Assembly: GCA_024680675.1 (NCBI GenBank)
Contig: JAILBX010000028.1
Span: forward strand, 1-32,694
DNA from: Lachnospiraceae bacterium
GTDB taxonomy: Bacteria > Bacillota > Clostridia > Lachnospirales > Lachnospiraceae
Reading direction: 5' to 3'
DNA length: 32,694 nt
The notes beneath the pieces are model-generated. The model searched no databases. It saw only the letters and a list, made by a program, of their open reading frames with translations, and was not told where the DNA came from. This document shows, one piece after another, positions 29,922 to 32,694 of the stretch (its first letter is position 1; each line of letters opens with the position of its first letter). The position numbers and the translations under genes are program-made.

Positions 29922-32273
29922 CTATAATTCTACTATTGTTACTCCGGAGTCGCCTTCACCATATTCTCCAAGCTTGAAGCTCTTTATATATTTTAGCTTC
30001 TTTAAGTGATTCCAGACTGCATTTCTTAAAGCTCCCGTTCCCTTACCATGCACTATCCTGACGGTACTAAGGTGGGAAAGAGTTGCATCATCCAGGTATT
30101 TATCAAGCTTATATATGGCCTCGTCGGTGGTAAGGCCTATAAGGTTGATCTCCGGAGATATGGTGGCCGACTTTGATAGTCCCCCTGTGCTTACATAGGA
30201 CTTATATCTGTCTGAGGGCTTTTTTTCCTTTATAAACTCGATATCATCCATTTTGGCATTTATTCTCATTATACCGCATTGGACAAAGAGATTACCCTTT
30301 GGATCGGGAAGAGTTGAGACAGTTCCCTTAAGATCCATGGAGATTATCCTGACATCTTCACCTAACTTAAACTCATTTATATTGTGCTTGATCTTTTTAC
30401 TGTCTTTTCCAAGCAGATCGGTGGGAACCTTTACCTTGTTAAGCTTCTGTCTCAGCCTGTCTCTTTGCTTTTCCATATCCTTTATATTGTCTGTACTGTT
30501 AAAGGATCTTATGGTCTCGTCAGCAGTTTCCTTGGCATCGGAGAGTATTTCCATTGCCTCTTGTCTGGCCTCTTCCAGTATCCTGTTTTTTGAATCCGTT
30601 ATTTTGCCCTTTTTATCCTCGTATTCTGCCTTTAATCTTGCAATGGCCCTTTTATCTTCCTCTATGGTCAGCCTGTCCTCTTCAAGCTGCTTTCTGCTGT
30701 TTTCAAGCTTTATTAAAAGATCTTCAAAATCCTCGTCCCTGGCGGTAAGCTGGGCCTTAGCCCTCTTTATTATATCACCTGAAAGACCAAGCTTTGAGGA
30801 AATGGAAAAGGCGTTGCTCTTTCCGGGAATTCCTATTAAAAGCCTGTAGGTGGGGGATAGGGTGGATACATCGAATTCACAGCTTGCATTTTCAACACCC
30901 TCCTCCTTTAAGGCGTATACCTTAAGCTCGGAATAATGGGTAGTTGCCACAGTCCTTATACCCTTCTCATGGAGATAGGAAAGTATTGCAATGGCTAAGG
31001 CTGCTCCCTCAGTGGGATCGGTACCTGCCCCTAATTCGTCAAAAAGACAAAGGGTATTTTTGTCGGCATTTTTCAGTATAGTCACTATATTCTTCATATG
31101 GGAAGAAAAGGTGGAGAGACTTTGTTCGATACTCTGCTCATCACCTATATCGGCATAGACCTTGTCAAATACCGACAGTCTTGATCCCTCAAGAGCAGGT
31201 ATATGCAGTCCTGCCTGGCCCATAAGAGTTAAAAGGCCTATGGTTTTAAGAGAGACGGTTTTTCCGCCGGTATTTGGACCTGTTACCACTAAAAGATCAA
31301 AATCCTCTCCCAATCTTATATCTATGGGAACAACCTTCCCAGGATCTATAAGAGGATGTCTTCCCTTTCTGATATTTATCCTGCCTTCACTGTTAAATTC
31401 CGGACAGGAGGCCTTCATATCCAGAGAAAGAAAGCCCTTAGCAAATATGGTATCCAGAGTGATTATAAGCCTTCTATTGGAAAGAAGGGTATCGGAATAC
31501 TCCATACAGAGATCACTGAGGCTTTTTAATATACGGTTTATCTCTTCACTTTCTTTTATCTCATATTCTCTTGTATTGTTATTAAGCTCCACAACCTCCC
31601 TTGGTTCAATGAAAAAGGTGGAATTGCTCTGGGACTGGTCATGGATCATGCCGGGAACATTACCCTTATGCTCTGCCTTTACGGGGAGGCAGTACCTTCC
31701 GTTTCGCATGGTTATCACAGCTTCCTGGAGATAGGTCCTATAGCTTCCCTGGAGCATTTTATTTAAAACATTGTGTATCTTCTCCGAATTTAAGCGGATC
31801 TGTCGTCTGATATGCTTTAACTCGGGGCTGGCTTCATCGCTTAGCTCATCCTCTGACAGGATACATCTGGATATTTCCAAGGATATATTTGTTAAAGGCT
31901 CAAGCTCCTCAAAGTAAGGGGTAAGTGAGTCAGTCAGGGAGTCATCGGATCTTAATCCGTAGGCCTTTACAAGGGAAATGTTTTTAAGGGACTTTGCGAT
32001 GGATAAAAGCTCCGGAATAAGTAAAACCTGCCCCTTATTAAGCTTTGATATAAGCTCCTTAAAGCCCTCAGTCATATAAAAGGAGAGGGAGGAATTCTTT
32101 AAAAGCCTCTTTGAGGCATCTGTGGTCTCCAAAAGAGCCTTCTTTATCTCTGAGATTTCAGACAGAGGCTTAAGCTTCAGGCATTTTTGCTTCCCGGCCT
32201 CTGAAGAAGCTCTCTCAGCCAGCATTTCCATTATTTTATTATATTCAAGTATAGAAAGCACTTTTGTATTCAT
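29922..32273 (-). CDS. mutS2: Endonuclease MutS2 with Smr domain
   Basis: 783 aa, usual for MutS2. MutS2 counters recombination and, in Bacillus, helps rescue collided ribosomes. The N-terminal clamp region (about 1-320) has IRRQIRLNSEKIHNVLNKML and LQEAVITMRNGRYCLPVKAE; the ATPase has Walker A VTGPNTGGKTVSLK (near 330) and Walker B LCLFDELGAGTDPTEG, then a STHYSELK-like switch (VATTHYSELK). A coiled-coil region (about 500-620) and a C-terminal Smr nuclease domain (about 707-783: LIGLTTDEAIYKLDKYLDDA, IVHGKGTGALR) follow. The start is ATG 32273 (MNTKVLSILEYNKIMEML matches family starts); an in-frame TTG 36 bases upstream has no ribosome site. The ATG also lacks one and lies seven bases from a -10, suggesting leaderless translation. 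Confidence 0.95.
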   Translation of the reverse strand: MNTKVLSILEYNKIMEMLAERASSEAGKQKCLKLKPLSEISEIKKALLETTDASKRLLKNSSLSFYMTEGFKELISKLNKGQVLLIPELLSIAKSLKNISLVKAYGLRSDDSLTDSLTPYFEELEPLTNISLEISRCILSEDELSDEASPELKHIRRQIRLNSEKIHNVLNKMLQGSYRTYLQEAVITMRNGRYCLPVKAEHKGNVPGMIHDQSQSNSTFFIEPREVVELNNNTREYEIKESEEINRILKSLSDLCMEYSDTLLSNRRLIITLDTIFAKGFLSLDMKASCPEFNSEGRINIRKGRHPLIDPGKVVPIDIRLGEDFDLLVVTGPNTGGKTVSLKTIGLLTLMGQAGLHIPALEGSRLSVFDKVYADIGDEQSIEQSLSTFSSHMKNIVTILKNADKNTLCLFDELGAGTDPTEGAALAIAILSYLHEKGIRTVATTHYSELKVYALKEEGVENASCEFDVSTLSPTYRLLIGIPGKSNAFSISSKLGLSGDIIKRAKAQLTARDEDFEDLLIKLENSRKQLEEDRLTIEEDKRAIARLKAEYEDKKGKITDSKNRILEEARQEAMEILSDAKETADETIRSFNSTDNIKDMEKQRDRLRQKLNKVKVPTDLLGKDSKKIKHNINEFKLGEDVRIISMDLKGTVSTLPDPKGNLFVQCGIMRINAKMDDIEFIKEKKPSDRYKSYVSTGGLSKSATISPEINLIGLTTDEAIYKLDKYLDDATLSHLSTVRIVHGKGTGALRNAVWNHLKKLKYIKSFKLGEYGEGDSGVTIVEL

Positions 32274-32280
32274 GTTGTAA

Positions 32281-32309
32281 ATTTTAACAAATATTTCCTC
32301 TTTTAACAA
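32281..32309 (-). promoter_or_regulatory. Candidate promoter immediately before mutS2 (leaderless?)
   Basis: On the minus strand, TTGTTA (32309-32304), a 17-base spacer and TAAAAT (32286-32281) resemble a sigma-A promoter with four and five matches. Only seven bases lie between the -10 and the ATG, so RNA would begin at or very near the start codon. Confidence 0.5.
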
Positions 32310-32362
32310 GAATTCCCGGGAAAGTAAGCAGGTATAGTTATTTTTTACTTAAAGCTAACAGA

Positions 32363-32391
32363 TTGAATGTTCCTTTTTATTTTTGTATAAT
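32363..32391 (+). promoter_or_regulatory. Sigma-A promoter for the HtrA-like gene
   Basis: TTGAAT (32363-32368), a 17-base spacer and a perfect TATAAT (32386-32391). RNA would start near 32398, giving about 70 bases of leader before the ATG at 32470. Confidence 0.7.
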
Positions 32392-32469
32392 TAAAAAGAT
32401 AAAGTGATTTCTTCTAATGATGGGTTTTTATTTTCATCTATGGAGCAGGTTTGGATTTCAGGAGCAGCT

Positions 32470-32694
32470 ATGCAGGATATAGATAATAATAATGAAAATA
32501 CAGAGAATAAAGAAGAAGGTTATGAATTTATTCAGGAAACAATAAAAAAGAGGCCATATAATGTGAAAAGAGGCATAATAAGGATTCTGTTTACTGTTAT
32601 TATGGCAGTAGTATTCGGAGCCGTGGCTGCCCTGGCCTTTGTTATATTTGAACCCATGCTTTCAAAGAGATTTTCTCCTGACACGGAAACAGCC
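32470..32694 (+). CDS. Probable HtrA-like membrane serine protease, N-terminal end (partial)
   Basis: The first 75 codons are present and the gene runs off the right edge. An acidic, Asn-rich start (MQDIDNNNENTENKEE) leads to YEFIQETIKKRPYNVKRG and a single membrane helix (about 38-58, ILFTVIMAVVFGAVAALAFV), then FEPMLSKRF. The cytoplasmic arm with an ETIKKRP-type motif before one helix recalls Lachnospiraceae trypsin-like (HtrA/DegP) proteases, but no catalytic domain is visible, so this assignment is tentative. AGGAG at 32460-32464 sets the start. It has its own promoter. Confidence 0.5.
   Translation, partial: MQDIDNNNENTENKEEGYEFIQETIKKRPYNVKRGIIRILFTVIMAVVFGAVAALAFVIFEPMLSKRFSPDTETA

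Noticed and set aside
30253-31734. Long plus-strand frames (198 and 190 codons) within mutS2
   Set aside because: Antisense to a complete, conserved mutS2; Ser/Leu-rich products of the kind made by reading helical genes backwards.

Overview
The window looks like chromosomal DNA from an anaerobic Firmicute, most likely a Lachnospiraceae-type Clostridium relative. The basis is a low-to-moderate G+C content, heavy use of AGA/AGG and ATA codons, strong AGGAGG-type ribosome sites, sigma-A type promoters, a SufCBDSU iron-sulfur operon, a VanW-domain wall protein and many Ala-, Ser- or Lys/Glu-rich surface proteins. The genus cannot be fixed from sequence reading alone. There is no CRISPR array, transposase, integrase or phage module.

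Layout. (1) Positions 1-5.2 kb: the 5' end of purC on the minus strand; a plus-strand unit of a lipoprotein (Big2-like plus divergent CAP domain), a LytS-type kinase and a REC-wHTH regulator; then two minus-strand genes of unknown function (DUF5067-like membrane protein, 141-aa protein). (2) 5.3-8.5 kb: metF, then a small foreign-looking patch with a HipB-like XRE regulator under a consensus promoter overlapped by a palindrome, plus about 400 bp of non-coding, hairpin-rich DNA; then an SH3-domain membrane-anchored protein ending at a clear terminator. (3) 8.6-14.3 kb: a MATE exporter, then a two-gene unit of a GAF-ABC ATPase fusion with altered ATPase motifs and a 930-aa FtsX-type permease with a coiled coil. 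(4) 14.3-21.9 kb: tRNA-Gly(GCC), a secreted Ser-rich protein with a long leader, and sufC-sufB-sufD-sufS-sufU-nth, ending at a terminator inside the convergent TPR gene. (5) 21.8-27.8 kb: TPR membrane protein (minus), a 33-aa membrane peptide, a VanW protein, and a unit of AIR-synthase-like protein, Lrp/AsnC regulator, PLP aminotransferase and trmL. (6) 27.8-32.7 kb: minus-strand mutS2, OmpR-type regulator and histidine kinase, and the divergent start of a probable HtrA-type protease.

How they work together: the Suf machine builds Fe-S clusters and the last gene of that run, nth, is itself a 4Fe-4S enzyme. The two two-component systems and the GAF-ABC/FtsX unit suggest envelope sensing and export. 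The best candidates for something undescribed are the GAF-ABC/FtsX unit, the lipoprotein-kinase-regulator unit, the SufD with an extra CxxCxxC motif, and the hairpin-rich patch beside the HipB-like gene.
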